A stretch of 64,000 bases of DNA from Micromonospora sp. FIMYZ51 (GCF_038246755.1 NZ_CP134706.1:1612001-1676000), one strand, 5' to 3'; shown: positions 37,929-47,477, counted from the first letter of the stretch. The notes: generated by a model from the sequence alone, not told the origin. Made by a program: numbers and translations.

Positions 37929-38638
37929 CCGAGACCCCGGCGGCGCTTCGGGAGTCGCACCACGCGGACGTCAGCGGCGGCTGGCTACGGCCGGCCGTCT
38001 TCGGCGCGATGGACGGACTGGTCACCAACATCGCCCTCATCGCGGGGGTCGGCGGCGGCGGTGTCTCGCCGCGCAACATCGTGCTGACCGGCACTGCCGG
38101 CCTCGTCGCCGGTGCCATCTCGATGGCGCTCGGCGAGTACACAAGCGTCCGCTCGGCCAACGAGCAGATCGCCGCCGAGGTAGCCAAGGAACGGCGCGAA
38201 CTGGAGCGGCACCCGGAGGCCGAGGCCCGGGAACTGGCCGAGATCTGGATCGCCCGGGGCCTGCCGCCGGATCTCGCCACCCAGGTCGCCGAGGCGATCC
38301 GCGAGAACCCGGAGCAGGCGCTCCGGGTGCACGTCCAGGAGGAACTTGGCGTCAACCCGGACGAGCAACCCAACCCGTGGACGGCCGCGATCTCCTCGTT
38401 CCTCTGCTTCTCCGTCGGTGCGTTGGTGCCGCTGCTGCCGTACCTGTTCGGCGCGACCAGCCTGGCGCTGGCCCTGCTGGTGGGCGGGCTCGGGCTGTTC
38501 ATCGCCGGTGCGGTCGTCGCCCGGTTCACCAACCGCCCCTGGTGGCGCGCCGGCCTGCGTCAGCTGCTCATGGGTGCCGCCGCCGCGGCGGCCACCTACG
38601 TGATCGGCGCACTGATCGGCGTCCAGGGCGCTTTCTAA
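37925..38638 (+). CDS. VIT1/CCC1 family iron/manganese transporter
   Basis: The 237-residue membrane protein begins with [23 protein letters not shown], the first helix of the VIT family. It has a cytoplasmic helical metal-binding segment (about 75-145: [25 protein letters not shown]) and three further helices. The family moves Fe2+/Mn2+ by proton antiport. The GTG start is inside the map stop (GTGA overlap), so map and this gene are co-translated. The stop overlaps the convergent gene's stop. Confidence 0.92.
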   Translation: MTETPAALRESHHADVSGGWLRPAVFGAMDGLVTNIALIAGVGGGGVSPRNIVLTGTAGLVAGAISMALGEYTSVRSANEQIAAEVAKERRELERHPEAEARELAEIWIARGLPPDLATQVAEAIRENPEQALRVHVQEELGVNPDEQPNPWTAAISSFLCFSVGALVPLLPYLFGATSLALALLVGGLGLFIAGAVVARFTNRPWWRAGLRQLLMGAAAAAATYVIGALIGVQGAF

Positions 38639-39366
38639 CGGGCAGTGAGCAGATCCTGGATGCTGCCGTCCACCGGGTGGCCCCGGGCGGCCAGCTCGGT
38701 TGACTGGCTGGTCAGGACCCGGCCCACCTCGGTCATGTCGGCACCGGCCAGGCCGGTGCGGCGGACGGCGTCCCCCGGGTCGCGGAAGTAGGTGCGGCTG
38801 AGCAGGCCGTTGACCGTCGCAGCGGCCAGCCGGGCCTCGCCGAGCATCAACAGTGCCTGATCCGTCTCGTACCACTCGGCGAGCCGGGCGGCCCGCGCGT
38901 GCGCGGCGCTGCCCCGGTACCACGCGGTCCGGGCCGCCGCCGTGAACTCCGCCGGGCGGGCCCGGGCCAACCGGCCGAGGTGCTCGTCGCGCAGGGTCCG
39001 CAGCCAGTCGGTCGGGTCGTGCAACGCCCGGGTGGTCAGGTAGCGGTCGGCGACCAGCGGCCACCGCGAGGTCAGCTGCCGGGCCTGGCGCAGCCGCTCC
39101 TCGGCGGCGACCACGGTCAGGCTGACCAGGACGTTTTCCACCCGGCGGGTGGTCGAGGACGGTCCCGTGCCGGGCCGGTACGTGACGAGCAGCAGCCCGA
39201 CCTCGCCGTCGCCGCCCCCGTCGTCGTCGCCGTGGGCCAGCGGCCCGTGCACGGCCACCGCGAGCACGTCGGCCGGAAAGCGTCGCCGGGCCGCCTCGGT
39301 GATCCGTTCGGCCACCTTCCAGCGCGGATCGTCCCGGTGTTCCTGGACATCGTCCACGCCGACCAC
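38635..39366 (-). CDS. Nucleotidyltransferase-like protein (kanamycin nucleotidyltransferase-like)
   Basis: The 243-residue product has AVAVHGPLAHGDDDGGGDGEVGLLLVT near residues 36-62, which resembles the NTase hG-x-h-D-x-D region, though the acidic pair is displaced and may not be catalytic. It is followed by an all-helical domain of KNTase C-type (WYRGSAAHARAARLAEWYETDQALLMLG, SRTYFRDP). The family adenylylates small molecules, but activity here is doubtful. The start is GTG 39366 or GTG 39357. Confidence 0.65.
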   Translation of the reverse strand: MVGVDDVQEHRDDPRWKVAERITEAARRRFPADVLAVAVHGPLAHGDDDGGGDGEVGLLLVTYRPGTGPSSTTRRVENVLVSLTVVAAEERLRQARQLTSRWPLVADRYLTTRALHDPTDWLRTLRDEHLGRLARARPAEFTAAARTAWYRGSAAHARAARLAEWYETDQALLMLGEARLAAATVNGLLSRTYFRDPGDAVRRTGLAGADMTEVGRVLTSQSTELAARGHPVDGSIQDLLTAR

Positions 39367-39456
39367 CCCGCGATCGCGTCACCATCGCCGTCAGCGACGG
39401 CCCGGTCACCGCAACCCTAGTGCCGTGCTGCCGGGGGAGGCGGCCGGCCGGTGTCG

Positions 39457-39559
39457 CCGGGCGTGCCGGGCCCCGTCCGGTGTCTGGCCGGGCGTGCCGG
39501 TGCCTGGCCGGGCGGACCGGGCGTGCCGGTGCCTAGCCGGGCGGACCGGGCGTGCCTGG
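39457..39559. repeat. 29-bp tandem repeats across the end of the Ddn-like gene
   Basis: Two full units (39488-39516, 39517-39545) differ by one base (CCTGG/CCTAG), with degenerate partial copies either side. The single base change creates the TAG stop of the minus-strand gene (39533-39535), so the stop codon resides inside the repeat, as for the SDR gene at 22663. Confidence 0.85.
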
Positions 39560-40024
39560 TGCCGCCGGCACCAGGCGGAAGATCCGGATCTCGCGCCCGC
39601 CGGCCCGTTCGACGTACGCCTCGTAGGCCGGCCACTCGGCGACCAACACCCGCCACAGCCGCTCGCGTTCGGGGCCGGTCGCCATCTCGGCGCGTACCGG
39701 TAACCGGCGTCCCGCCACGTCGACCTCGGCGTTCGGCTGGGCGAGCAGGTTGAGTGCCCAGGCGGGCTGGTGCTGCTGGCCCCAGTTCGAGCCGACCACC
39801 ACGTACGCGTCGCCGTCCGGCACGTACAGCAGCGGGTTGCTGCGGGGCTGACCGGACCGCCGGCCGGTGGTGGTGATCACCAGGGACGGCACGAGGCCGA
39901 GCGCCACCACCCGTCCCCGGGTGAGCCGCCCGACCACCCGGTCGAGCGGCACCAACAGGCGCATGGTGGCGGCGAACCAGCGCTGATGACCAACCCGGCG
40001 GGTGAGGCTTCCCAGAACGGACAC
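39533..40024 (-). CDS. F420H2-dependent nitroreductase-family protein (Ddn-like)
   Basis: The 163-residue product contains TTTGRRSGQPRSNPLLYVPDGDAYVVVGSNWG, typical of the deazaflavin (F420)-dependent Ddn/split-barrel family, followed by HQPAWALNLLAQPNAEVDV and RIFRLVP. Members reduce quinones, nitro compounds or saturated lactones with F420H2. The C-terminal PAAPGTPGPPG is encoded by tandem repeats and is probably non-essential. The GTG start is at 40024. Confidence 0.9.
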   Translation of the reverse strand: MSVLGSLTRRVGHQRWFAATMRLLVPLDRVVGRLTRGRVVALGLVPSLVITTTGRRSGQPRSNPLLYVPDGDAYVVVGSNWGQQHQPAWALNLLAQPNAEVDVAGRRLPVRAEMATGPERERLWRVLVAEWPAYEAYVERAGGREIRIFRLVPAAPGTPGPPG

Positions 40025-40066
40025 CCGGACAGTCTGCCTCGCCGGCGCGCGATGCGGTACGCCCGA

Positions 40067-42790
40067 TCAGTCCAGGCGGCGCTCGACCGGCAGCCGGGAG
40101 CGGGTGAACAGCGCCGCTCCGAGCATCGCGATCAGCGGCACGACGACCAGCACGCCGAGGGTGACCCACGGGATCACCAGGGGATACGACGGCTCGATCG
40201 GCCAACTCTCGGCGTACCGGCGATTGGTGAAGACAAGAATGGTCATCGCCGCGGCGAAACCGGCGACGATGCCCAGCACCGAGCCGAGACCGGCGATCAC
40301 CCCGGCCTGGCAGAGCGACAGCAGGCGGCGTACGCCGGGACTGGCGCCGACCGCGGCGAGGGTGGACAGGTCGGCGCGGCCCTCCGCTGCGGCGAGGCCG
40401 GTGGCGATGCCGGCGGCTCCCACGGTGACCACTGCGGACACCCCGGCGAGCAACAGCAGCAGTGGCATGGTCTCGCCGCTGCCCCGGGCGGTGTGGAACT
40501 CCAGCGAGAGCGAGGCGAACGAGCGGGTCGCGGCGGCAAACTGCTGCTGGCGCTGCTCGTCCGGTGCCTCATCGACGTCGAGTGCCCACCCGGTCTGCTC
40601 GGCCAGCAGGCCGAGGCGCTCGGCCGCGGCTGGCGAGAGCACGAGCCAGGTGGTACCCATCCCGGTCTCCATGGTGAAACCGGGCACGAGCGTGGTGTTC
40701 GCGGGGCGTACCGGCTCCTCGATACTGCTGCGGACGCTGAGCCGCAGCTGGCCGTCGAGCAGGTATCGATTGTCGGTGAGCACCGCGCCGCCGGCTCGCA
40801 GGGTGGCGGTGGCGGCGGCGACGTCCTCGGGCCCGGCGCCGGTCAGGATCGGCAGGGCCGTCCCGTCGTCCACCACCGTGCGGGGATACTGCTCGTAGTA
40901 GTCGTCGGCCGGTCCCTGGCAGCGGGGGTGGGCCCGGGCCTGCCGCTGCTGCGCCTCGCTGAGCGGCTCGTGCCCCTGCCACGGGCAGGCCCGTTCGGCC
41001 GGCAGCACCGGAGTGACCAGGCAGCCCTCGGCCATCCCCGGGCAACCGATCGAGATCAGCGGGGCGATCGTCCGGGCACCGAGGTGTTGCCGGGCCGGGC
41101 CGGCGATCTCGTTGCCGGTGGGCAGCTGCGCGTCGGGCGTCCCGGCGTCCGAGACGAGCACCGTGTGCTGCGGCAGGTCAGGCGGGTAGCGAAGGTCGGA
41201 GCGCTGCTGGTCGCTGGCGAGCATCAGCCCGAGGGCGACGCTGCCGGCCACCGCGGCCATCACCGCGGAGATGGCCGGTGCCGCCGAGGAACGGTTGCGG
41301 CTGGCGTCGCGTAGCGCGATCCGGGGCGCCAGCGGGAGGATCCGACCGAGTCGGGCCAGCAGCCCCACCAGGGTCGGGGTGGCGCAGACCAGACCGAGCT
41401 CACCGATGACCAACCCGGTGAGGATGACCGCCTGCGAGGTAAGCACCGCGCCGACCCCGGCCACCCCGACCCCGCCGACGGCCAGCAGCAGGCCGGTGAC
41501 CAGCCAGCGGCGGGAGTGTCTCGGCGGGGTCCGGCGACCGGCGAGCCCGGCCACCACGTCCTGCCGGGCCGCCGTCCACGCCGGCGCCAGCGCGGCCAGC
41601 ACGCCGGCGAGCACCGCGACCAGCGCGATCACGATCAGGGCTGCCGGCCAGACGCGGTATCCGCCGAATCGTTGCCCGAAGATGAACTGCTCGACAAGTG
41701 GCCGGCCGGCGAATGCCGCGGCTATCCCGAGCGCGATGCCGACCGCGGCACCGAGGCAGCCCAGCACCACGCCGTCGGCGAGCACCACCCGGCGCAGCTG
41801 GGCGGCGTCGCCGCCGGCCACCGCGACCAGTGCGAGGTCTCGCCGCCGTCGCCGTACGCCGACCGCGAAGGCCGGGCCGACCAGCAGCACCACCTCAAGC
41901 AGACCGAGGCCGCCCGCCAGCACGCCGGTGCTCACCTCCTCCACACTCCACGGCTGGGACCGGGCGGGGGACGGCACCGCCGAGCTGTCCGGCGCGGGCA
42001 CCCGGGCGGTGACCACGACACCGCGCTGGTTGAACTGCCGGAACAGGTCGTCGGTGAACTGGCCGGGCAGGTCGACCAGGTAGCTGGTGTCCGACCTCTC
42101 GGCGGTGACCGGCATCCCGGTCGGGTGCAGCATCACCATCGGGGTCAGCTGCTCGGGAAGTTCGACCACGCCGACGACGCTTCGATCCGTGCCGTCGGCG
42201 GCGATGATCCGGTCGCCGATGTCAACCGTCAACCAGCGCTGAGCGGCCGGGTTCACCACGATCTCGTGGGGGGTTGCCGGCACCCGGCCGGCGTGCACCC
42301 GGACCAGCCCACGTCCGAGTGGATCGGAGAGGTCGACCAGGGTGGCGGGGATGTCGCTGCGGAGCCGGTCACCGTCCCAGATGGACAGGTAACCCCACCG
42401 GTGCATCGGCAGAATCCGGCTGCCCTCGGGCAACAGCTCCCGGATCCCGGGCAGGTCGAGCTGTCCCGGACCGTCGTGGTCGCCGTGCACGATCCAGTCG
42501 CCACCGTCGGCGGTCTGGTCGATCGGGTTGCTGCTCACCACCCGAAGTTCCGCGTCGGCGACGCCGAGTCGGCGGTCCACCCGTTCGGCCGGAGTCAGCC
42601 GGGACATCTCCATGCTCACCGCGAAGAAACTGAGCGCCAGCACCGGCAGGATGATCATTGCCAGCACCAGCGCGGTACGCCCCCGGGCCCGCCTCGCCTC
42701 CCGTCGGGCGATCCGCAGCGCCACCCGCCACGATCCGACGGCCTCGACCAGCCGTGCCCGCTGTGGTCTGCGGTGCGGCACCCCGCTCAC
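40067..42790 (-). CDS. ABC transporter permease, FtsX/MacB type
   Basis: The 907-residue protein starts VALRIARREARRARGRTALVLAMIILPVLAL (first helix), then has a large extracytoplasmic domain (about 65-295). A three-helix FtsX unit (about 300-420), more helices (about 430-510), a second external domain (about 520-780) and a final FtsX unit (about 785-900) follow. This doubled FtsX layout is typical of actinobacterial permeases encoded with a MacB-like ATPase. The start GTG lies inside the ATPase stop (GTGA). It probably drives export of lipids or peptides, or mechanotransmission; the substrate is unknown. Confidence 0.92.
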   Translation of the reverse strand: MSGVPHRRPQRARLVEAVGSWRVALRIARREARRARGRTALVLAMIILPVLALSFFAVSMEMSRLTPAERVDRRLGVADAELRVVSSNPIDQTADGGDWIVHGDHDGPGQLDLPGIRELLPEGSRILPMHRWGYLSIWDGDRLRSDIPATLVDLSDPLGRGLVRVHAGRVPATPHEIVVNPAAQRWLTVDIGDRIIAADGTDRSVVGVVELPEQLTPMVMLHPTGMPVTAERSDTSYLVDLPGQFTDDLFRQFNQRGVVVTARVPAPDSSAVPSPARSQPWSVEEVSTGVLAGGLGLLEVVLLVGPAFAVGVRRRRRDLALVAVAGGDAAQLRRVVLADGVVLGCLGAAVGIALGIAAAFAGRPLVEQFIFGQRFGGYRVWPAALIVIALVAVLAGVLAALAPAWTAARQDVVAGLAGRRTPPRHSRRWLVTGLLLAVGGVGVAGVGAVLTSQAVILTGLVIGELGLVCATPTLVGLLARLGRILPLAPRIALRDASRNRSSAAPAISAVMAAVAGSVALGLMLASDQQRSDLRYPPDLPQHTVLVSDAGTPDAQLPTGNEIAGPARQHLGARTIAPLISIGCPGMAEGCLVTPVLPAERACPWQGHEPLSEAQQRQARAHPRCQGPADDYYEQYPRTVVDDGTALPILTGAGPEDVAAATATLRAGGAVLTDNRYLLDGQLRLSVRSSIEEPVRPANTTLVPGFTMETGMGTTWLVLSPAAAERLGLLAEQTGWALDVDEAPDEQRQQQFAAATRSFASLSLEFHTARGSGETMPLLLLLAGVSAVVTVGAAGIATGLAAAEGRADLSTLAAVGASPGVRRLLSLCQAGVIAGLGSVLGIVAGFAAAMTILVFTNRRYAESWPIEPSYPLVIPWVTLGVLVVVPLIAMLGAALFTRSRLPVERRLD

Positions 42791-43590
42791 CGGTCGCTGC
42801 CGGCGAGCAGCGCCTCGACGCCGGCCAGCGGGGCGGTCGAGTCGACGGCCCTGCCGTCGCGCAGGAACACCACCCGGTCCGCCCAGCCGGCGTGGCGCGC
42901 CTCATGGGTGACCAGCACCCCGGCGGCTCCCGCGTCGACCCGACGGCGCAGCAGGCGCAGCACCGCCTCGCCGGTCTGCGAGTCCAACGCACCGGTCGGC
43001 TCGTCGGCCAGCACCAGGCGCCGCTCGCCGACAAGCGCTCGGGCGATCGCGACCCGCTGCTGTTGGCCGCCGGAGAGCTGGTCCGGGAAGCGGTCACCCA
43101 GCTCCGCCAGGCCCACCTCGGTCAGGGCGTCCCGGGCGAGCCGGCGGGCCCGGCGTACCCCCGCGCCGTCGAGTTCGAGCGGAAGCGCGACGTTCTCCTC
43201 GGCGGTGAGCCCGCCGATGAGGTTGAGCTGCTGGAAGATGTAGCCGATCCGGCGGCGGCGCAACCGGGCCAGCTCGTTGCGGTCCAGCGAGTGCAGCGGC
43301 TGCCCCTCGACGTACACCTCACCGGCGGTCGGGCTGTCCAGCCCGCCGGCCAGGGTGAGCAGGGTCGACTTGCCGGAGCCGGAGGGCCCCATCACGGCGA
43401 CCAGTTCGCCGGGGCGCACGGCCAGGCTGACCCCGCGCAGGGCGTGCACTGCGGCCGGACCGCTGCCATGGGTGCGATGCACGTCACGCAGGTCGAGCAC
43501 GGCGTCGACCGGCGGGCCGGCGGGGTCACCGGCACCGGTGACGGCGGCCGGATCGGGCGCGGCCGGTGCAGTTCCATTGACCGCACTCAC
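42787..43590 (-). CDS. ABC transporter ATP-binding protein (MacB/LolD type)
   Basis: The 267-residue ATPase has Walker A MGPSGSGKSTLL (about 86), Q-loop YIFQQLNLIGGLTAEEN, signature LSGGQQQRVAIARAL, Walker B LVLADEPTGALD and H-loop VTHEARHA. The IFQQLNLI and EPTGALD features mark the LolD/MacB group that pairs with FtsX permeases such as the one just downstream. Both ends overlap neighbours by GTGA, making a padR-ATPase-permease operon. Confidence 0.95.
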   Translation of the reverse strand: MSAVNGTAPAAPDPAAVTGAGDPAGPPVDAVLDLRDVHRTHGSGPAAVHALRGVSLAVRPGELVAVMGPSGSGKSTLLTLAGGLDSPTAGEVYVEGQPLHSLDRNELARLRRRRIGYIFQQLNLIGGLTAEENVALPLELDGAGVRRARRLARDALTEVGLAELGDRFPDQLSGGQQQRVAIARALVGERRLVLADEPTGALDSQTGEAVLRLLRRRVDAGAAGVLVTHEARHAGWADRVVFLRDGRAVDSTAPLAGVEALLAGSDR

Positions 43591-44210
43591 CGTCGGGCCT
43601 CCTCACCTGCCGTTCCGTTGACCGCATTTTTCCGCCGGTCCTCCTCGCCACCATGGCCCACCGTCTCAGAGCTGAGCGACGGGCCGGGGGCCGGGGGGCG
43701 GTGGCGTACCAGGCTGGTCTCGCAGTGGTCGAGCCAGCGCACCTCGGCCTCCGCCTGGAACATCATCGCGTCCAGTACCAACCGCCAGGGCAGATCCTCG
43801 GGACGGTCGCTGGCGTACTTCAACCGGGTCAACTCCTGCAACGCCCGCATGGTGGCGGTGCGTTGATTCTGCACCACCGCACGGACGTCGACGCCGGGTG
43901 TGGTCAGCGCCAACGCCAGCTTGATCGCCAACTCGTCGCGGGGCCGGTCGGTCCGGCTGATCGGGGTGGCGAACCAGAGCGCCAGGTCCGCACGCCCGGC
44001 GTCGGTGATCTCGTACGGCCGCTGTCCGGCCTCGCTCTCCGGCAGCGAGCGCACCAACCCGTCCCGCTCCAGCCGGGACAGCGTGGTGTAGACCTGCCCG
44101 ATGTTCAGCGGCCAGGTCGAGCCGGTCGACTCCTCGAACGCGGCTCGCAACTGGTAGCCGTACATCTGCCCGCGTTCGAGCAGGGCGAGCAGGCCGTAAC
44201 GGATGGACAT
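43587..44210 (-). CDS. PadR-family regulator of the ABC operon
   Basis: The 207-residue product has a PadR winged helix at the very start (RYGLLALLERGQMYGYQLRAAFEE, WPLNIGQVYTTLSRLERDGLV), then a Vir-type helical C-terminal domain. The last 35 residues are Pro/Gly/Glu-rich. It is the first gene of the operon with the ATPase and FtsX permease, so it probably senses the exported compound and represses the operon. Palindromes at 44220-44236 just before the start are the likely operator. The stop overlaps the ATPase start. Confidence 0.93.
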   Translation of the reverse strand: MSIRYGLLALLERGQMYGYQLRAAFEESTGSTWPLNIGQVYTTLSRLERDGLVRSLPESEAGQRPYEITDAGRADLALWFATPISRTDRPRDELAIKLALALTTPGVDVRAVVQNQRTATMRALQELTRLKYASDRPEDLPWRLVLDAMMFQAEAEVRWLDHCETSLVRHRPPAPGPSLSSETVGHGGEEDRRKNAVNGTAGEEARR

Positions 44211-44219
44211 GGAACCGGA

Positions 44220-44236
44220 GTATGCATACCTGGTAT
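44220..44236 (-). promoter_or_regulatory. Overlapping palindromes, likely PadR operator
   Basis: GTATGCATAC (44220-44229) and ATACC-T-GGTAT (44226-44236) are perfect palindromes sharing four bases. They lie 9-26 bases upstream of the padR start, overlapping where the -10 element must be. PadR operators often contain ATAC/GTAT arms. Confidence 0.6.
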
Positions 44237-44267
44237 GGCATCCGCAACCGCAACGGTGCGCCGACGG

Positions 44268-44711
44268 CTACCCCGGACGGCCGGGAAAGGCCACGGTGAG
44301 CGGGGCGATCCCGGCGCTGCGCCGCCAGCGGGTGGCCCGCACCGCGTACTCGACCAGAGCGGCCAGGGCCCGGTCGCGCTCGGCGCCGGTGCTGGTCGGC
44401 AGCACCGCCCGCCAGAACGCCGCCGCGCGCTCCTCCACCTGCACGGCGAGCCGCAGCGCACTGGCCCGGTCGGTCACCGGGAAGGGCAGCGCGTAACCGG
44501 CCCGGTCCGGCGGGACGCTGCCACCACCTGTGCTCAACTGCACCACCAGGGCGTCCCGCCGGCTCCGGTGCGCCGCCTCCGCCGCGACCGCGGCCTTACG
44601 GTCGGCGCCGGAGAGGCGTACCCCGATCGGGCCGTAGGCCCAGATGGCGGCGTACTCGGCGGTCAGCGCCCCGGCGAGCGCCTCGCCGGCTTCGGTCGGT
44701 GCGGTCCTCAC
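44268..44711 (-). CDS. DUF4439 ferritin-like domain protein
   Basis: The 147-residue all-helical protein shows GALTAEYAAIWAYGPIGVRL and VQVEERAAAFWRAVL, typical of DUF4439 (ferritin-like four-helix bundle, without the full di-iron ligands of ferritin). Function is unknown. The GTG start overlaps the stop of the upstream lipoprotein reading frame (GTGA). The pair sits upstream of, and divergent from, the rimP operon, a placement common in actinobacteria. Confidence 0.88.
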   Translation of the reverse strand: MRTAPTEAGEALAGALTAEYAAIWAYGPIGVRLSGADRKAAVAAEAAHRSRRDALVVQLSTGGGSVPPDRAGYALPFPVTDRASALRLAVQVEERAAAFWRAVLPTSTGAERDRALAALVEYAVRATRWRRSAGIAPLTVAFPGRPG

Positions 44712-45201
44712 TTGAGCGCCTCCAGGTGGCTGGCGCGTGCGGCGGTGATCGAGCCGAGCAGTGCGGCCCGCTCGGCGGGCGCCTCGGCGCAGGCCTTCGA
44801 CGCCGACTCCCGGCCGGCCCGTTCGGCCTGCCGCAGCGCGGTGAGCGTGGCGGTCGGATCGGTGGCGGGCGAGCTGCCGGGGCGGCCGGCCCGGACGGCG
44901 GCGCGGTGCCGGTCACCCGGGCGAGTTCCGCGGCGTGCGCCTCGTGCGCCTCGGCCAGTGGGGTGAACCGGCCGGCCAGGTCGGGGTGGGCCGCGGCGGC
45001 CGCCCGCAGCCCGGCCGCGAGCCGCAACGCCTCGTCGATCATCGGCGCGAGCGGGTCGGGTCTCGGGGGTTCCTCGCGGTCGAGGAGACCGCAGCCGGTC
45101 AGCGGCGCGGTGGCGCCCCCGAGCGCCAGCAGCGCACCGGCCCCCAGCACCACGCGTCGGGAAAGCTCCGTTGTCCCGTTCCGGCGAGTCGTTCTGCCCA
45201 T
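44708..45201 (-). pseudogene. Tat/lipoprotein gene interrupted by a frameshift
   Basis: The N-terminal frame encodes a twin-arginine lipoprotein signal ([16 protein letters not shown], lipobox LTGC) and a helical region to about [13 protein letters not shown]. The continuation, [19 protein letters not shown] to the end ARASHLEALK, is in another frame that ends at 44708 and overlaps the DUF4439 start. Joining needs a one-base compensation around 44870-44890, next to a GGGG run, equivalent to a missing base. Either the gene is broken or the sequence has a single-base error; overall coding character is intact on both sides, so an error or a very recent mutation is likely. Confidence 0.7.
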
Positions 45202-45372
45202 CACCACCGGACAAGTCAACACCATCGCCACGGCCCGTGTCCGGCGGTGGCGTCGGTGCGCCGCCGGGGCCGTCCCCGGGCGGGCGCGTTACGCTCTGCG
45301 CAGCCACCGGCGCGCCCGCACCGGTGGCGTGCCGGCATGGCGGCCGGCGACCAGCGGAAGGGTCTGACGGAG

Positions 45373-46041
45373 ATGACGCAGCGTGGCCGTGTCACCAGAA
45401 CGACGGGGCGATCCCGCGGCGGCCCGGCTCCGCGAGGTCAGGTTTCCGGTGGCCAGGCGCCGCGCGGTGAGCTCAACGCCCGTCGCGAGCGGCTGCGCGC
45501 GGTGATCACCCCGGTGGTGGACGGCGCCGGTTACGACCTGGAGGACTTCTCCGTGTCCCGTGCCGGTCGCCGGCACGTGGTACGCGTGATCGTCGATGCC
45601 GACGGCGGGATCAACCTGGACGCGGTGGCCGAGGTCTCGCGGGCGGTGTCGGCGGCGCTGGACGCCGCCGAGGCCAGCGGCGGCGACATCGTCGCGGGGG
45701 AGTACCAGTTGGAGGTCAGCTCCCCGGGGGTGGACCGGCCGCTGACCCTGCCCCGACACTGGCGCCGCAACGTCGGCCGACTGGTCCGGGTGACGGTTCG
45801 TGGTGCGGGCGCACCGGCCGGGGGACAGGATGCGCGACCGGCGGGCGACCGGCAGGTCACCGGGCGGGTGGTCGCCGCCGATGACGAGCGCGTGGTGTTG
45901 GAGACCGATGCCGAGCGTACGGAGCTGAGCTACGCGGATCTCGGTCCGGGTCGGGTGCAGGTCGAATTCAGCCGCCTCGACGAACTGCCCGATTCAGAAG
46001 ACGTCGACGACGATGACGATGTGGAGGACGAGGAGAGGTGA
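45373..46041 (+). CDS. rimP: Ribosome maturation factor RimP
   Basis: RimP assists 30S subunit maturation. The 222-residue product has an Arg/Gly-rich N-terminal extension (about 1-30), then [49 protein letters not shown] and [14 protein letters not shown], all typical of RimP. An SH3-like C-domain follows, ending in an acidic tail ([11 protein letters not shown]). The start is ATG 45373, preceded by GGAAGGG; ATG 45337 is an in-frame alternative. It opens the rimP-nusA-ylxR-infB operon and overlaps nusA by GTGA. Confidence 0.95.
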   Translation: MTQRGRVTRTTGRSRGGPAPRGQVSGGQAPRGELNARRERLRAVITPVVDGAGYDLEDFSVSRAGRRHVVRVIVDADGGINLDAVAEVSRAVSAALDAAEASGGDIVAGEYQLEVSSPGVDRPLTLPRHWRRNVGRLVRVTVRGAGAPAGGQDARPAGDRQVTGRVVAADDERVVLETDAERTELSYADLGPGRVQVEFSRLDELPDSEDVDDDDDVEDEER

Positions 46042-47081
46042 ACATCGACCTCGCGGCGCTGCGCGCACTGGAGCGCGAGCGGGAGATCCCGTTCGACACG
46101 ATCCTCGCGGCGATCGAGACCGCGCTGCTGACCGCGTACCGGCACACCGAGGGTGCCCAGCCGCACGCCCGGGTGGAGATCGACCGCAAGACCGGCGGGG
46201 CGCTGGTCTACGCCCAGGAGGTGGATGCCGAAGGCACCGTCGTGCGGGAGTGGGACGACACTCCGCACGACTTCGGCCGGATCGCGGCCATGACCGCCAA
46301 GCAGGTGATCCTCCAGCGGTTGCGGGAGGCCACCGACGAGGTGCACTTCGGTGAGTACGTCGGCCGCGACGGCGACCTGGTGACCGGGGTGGTCCAGGCG
46401 CACGAGGCGCGGGCGGAGAAGGGCATCGTCACCGTCGACCTCGGCAAGCTGGAGGGTGTGCTGCCGCAGTCCGAGCAGGTGCCCGGCGAGCGGTACAACC
46501 ACGGTGAGCGGATCCGCTGCGTGGTGGTGCACGTGGCCAAGGGAATGCGCGGTCCGCAGATCACGTTGTCCCGGACGCATCCCAACCTGGTGAAGAAGCT
46601 TTTCGCCCTGGAGGTGCCGGAGATCGCCGACGGCACGGTCGAGATCAGTGCGATCGCGCGTGAGGCAGGTCACCGTACGAAGATCGCGGTGCGTTCCGCC
46701 GCACCCGGCGTCAACGCAAAGGGTGCCTGTATCGGTCCCATGGGACAGCGGGTCCGGGCGGTGATGAGCGAGTTGCACGGGGAGAAAATCGACATCATCG
46801 ACTGGTCGGACGATCCGGCGACCTTCGTCGGAAACGCCCTCTCGCCAGCCAAGGCGCTGCGGGTGGAGGTGGTCGACCTGGCCGCTCGGGCGGCTCGGGT
46901 GACGGTCCCGGATTTCCAGTTGTCGCTGGCAATCGGGCGGGAAGGGCAGAATGCTCGGCTTGCCGCCCGACTGACCGGTTGGCGGATCGACATCCGGTCG
47001 GATGCGGAACAGTCCGCCCCCGCCACCCGGTCGGGACCTGATCAAGTCCGGGAACCGGGCGGCGCGGTGTCGGGCACCTAG
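46038..47081 (+). CDS. nusA: Transcription termination/antitermination factor NusA
   Basis: The 347-residue product has the N-terminal RNA polymerase-binding domain ([21 protein letters not shown]), an S1 domain (about 105-185: [25 protein letters not shown]), and two KH domains. [25 protein letters not shown] links the S1 and KH1 domains, and [24 protein letters not shown] is KH2. It lacks the C-terminal acidic repeats of the E. coli protein, as usual for actinobacteria. The GTG start is within the rimP stop. Confidence 0.97.
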   Translation: MNIDLAALRALEREREIPFDTILAAIETALLTAYRHTEGAQPHARVEIDRKTGGALVYAQEVDAEGTVVREWDDTPHDFGRIAAMTAKQVILQRLREATDEVHFGEYVGRDGDLVTGVVQAHEARAEKGIVTVDLGKLEGVLPQSEQVPGERYNHGERIRCVVVHVAKGMRGPQITLSRTHPNLVKKLFALEVPEIADGTVEISAIAREAGHRTKIAVRSAAPGVNAKGACIGPMGQRVRAVMSELHGEKIDIIDWSDDPATFVGNALSPAKALRVEVVDLAARAARVTVPDFQLSLAIGREGQNARLAARLTGWRIDIRSDAEQSAPATRSGPDQVREPGGAVSGT

Positions 47082-47097
47082 GGGTAGACTTCCACCA

Positions 47098-47415
47098 GTG
47101 GCACGACGCGCGCGGCCGGAGCGCACCTGTGTGGGTTGCCGACTGCGTGCGCCGGCCAGTGAACTACTGCGGATCGTCGCGGTCGAGGACGAGGCTGGCT
47201 TCAGCCTCCGACCCGATCCGACCCGCAGACTGCCGGGTCGGGGAGCGAACATGCACCCGGATCCGGCCTGCTTCGCGCAGGCGGTGCGGCGTCGTGCCTT
47301 CGGGCGCGCGTTGCGCCTCGCCGGAGCTCCGGATGACGGGGTTCTCGCGGAATACCTGACGCGCCAACCAACCACCTCCGGTCAACCGACCGGGTGTGGG
47401 TCGCTAGCAAGGTAG
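47098..47415 (+). CDS. ylxR: YlxR-family RNA-binding protein (DUF448)
   Basis: The 105-residue basic protein has RPERTCVGCRLRAPASELLRIV and the GRGANMHPDPACF motif of YlxR proteins, always encoded between nusA and infB. It is a predicted nucleic-acid-binding regulator. The C-terminal part (TTSGQPTGCGSLAR) is non-conserved. GTG 47098 is 16 bases after the nusA stop, with AGGGGTAG ahead. Confidence 0.92.
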   Translation: MARRARPERTCVGCRLRAPASELLRIVAVEDEAGFSLRPDPTRRLPGRGANMHPDPACFAQAVRRRAFGRALRLAGAPDDGVLAEYLTRQPTTSGQPTGCGSLAR

Positions 47416-47425
47416 GACGACCGAC

Positions 47426-47477
47426 ATGAGCACACGATGAAGTCCCAGAAATGACCAGGCTTCAAGTGCACGAGTGA
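47426..47477 (+). other. Chain of three tiny ORFs with 4-base overlaps in the infB leader
   Basis: AAGGTAGGA at 47409-47417 is followed eight bases later by ATG 47426. The ORFs are MSTR (47426-47440), MKSQK (47437-47454) and MTRLQVHE (47451-47477). Each overlaps the next by ATGA, and the last overlaps a GTG (47474) by GTGA. That GTG opens a frame of 155 codons overlapping infB out of frame. The chain lies between ylxR and infB and ends at the base of a strong hairpin (47475-47506). It may be a translated leader that regulates infB. Confidence 0.4.
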
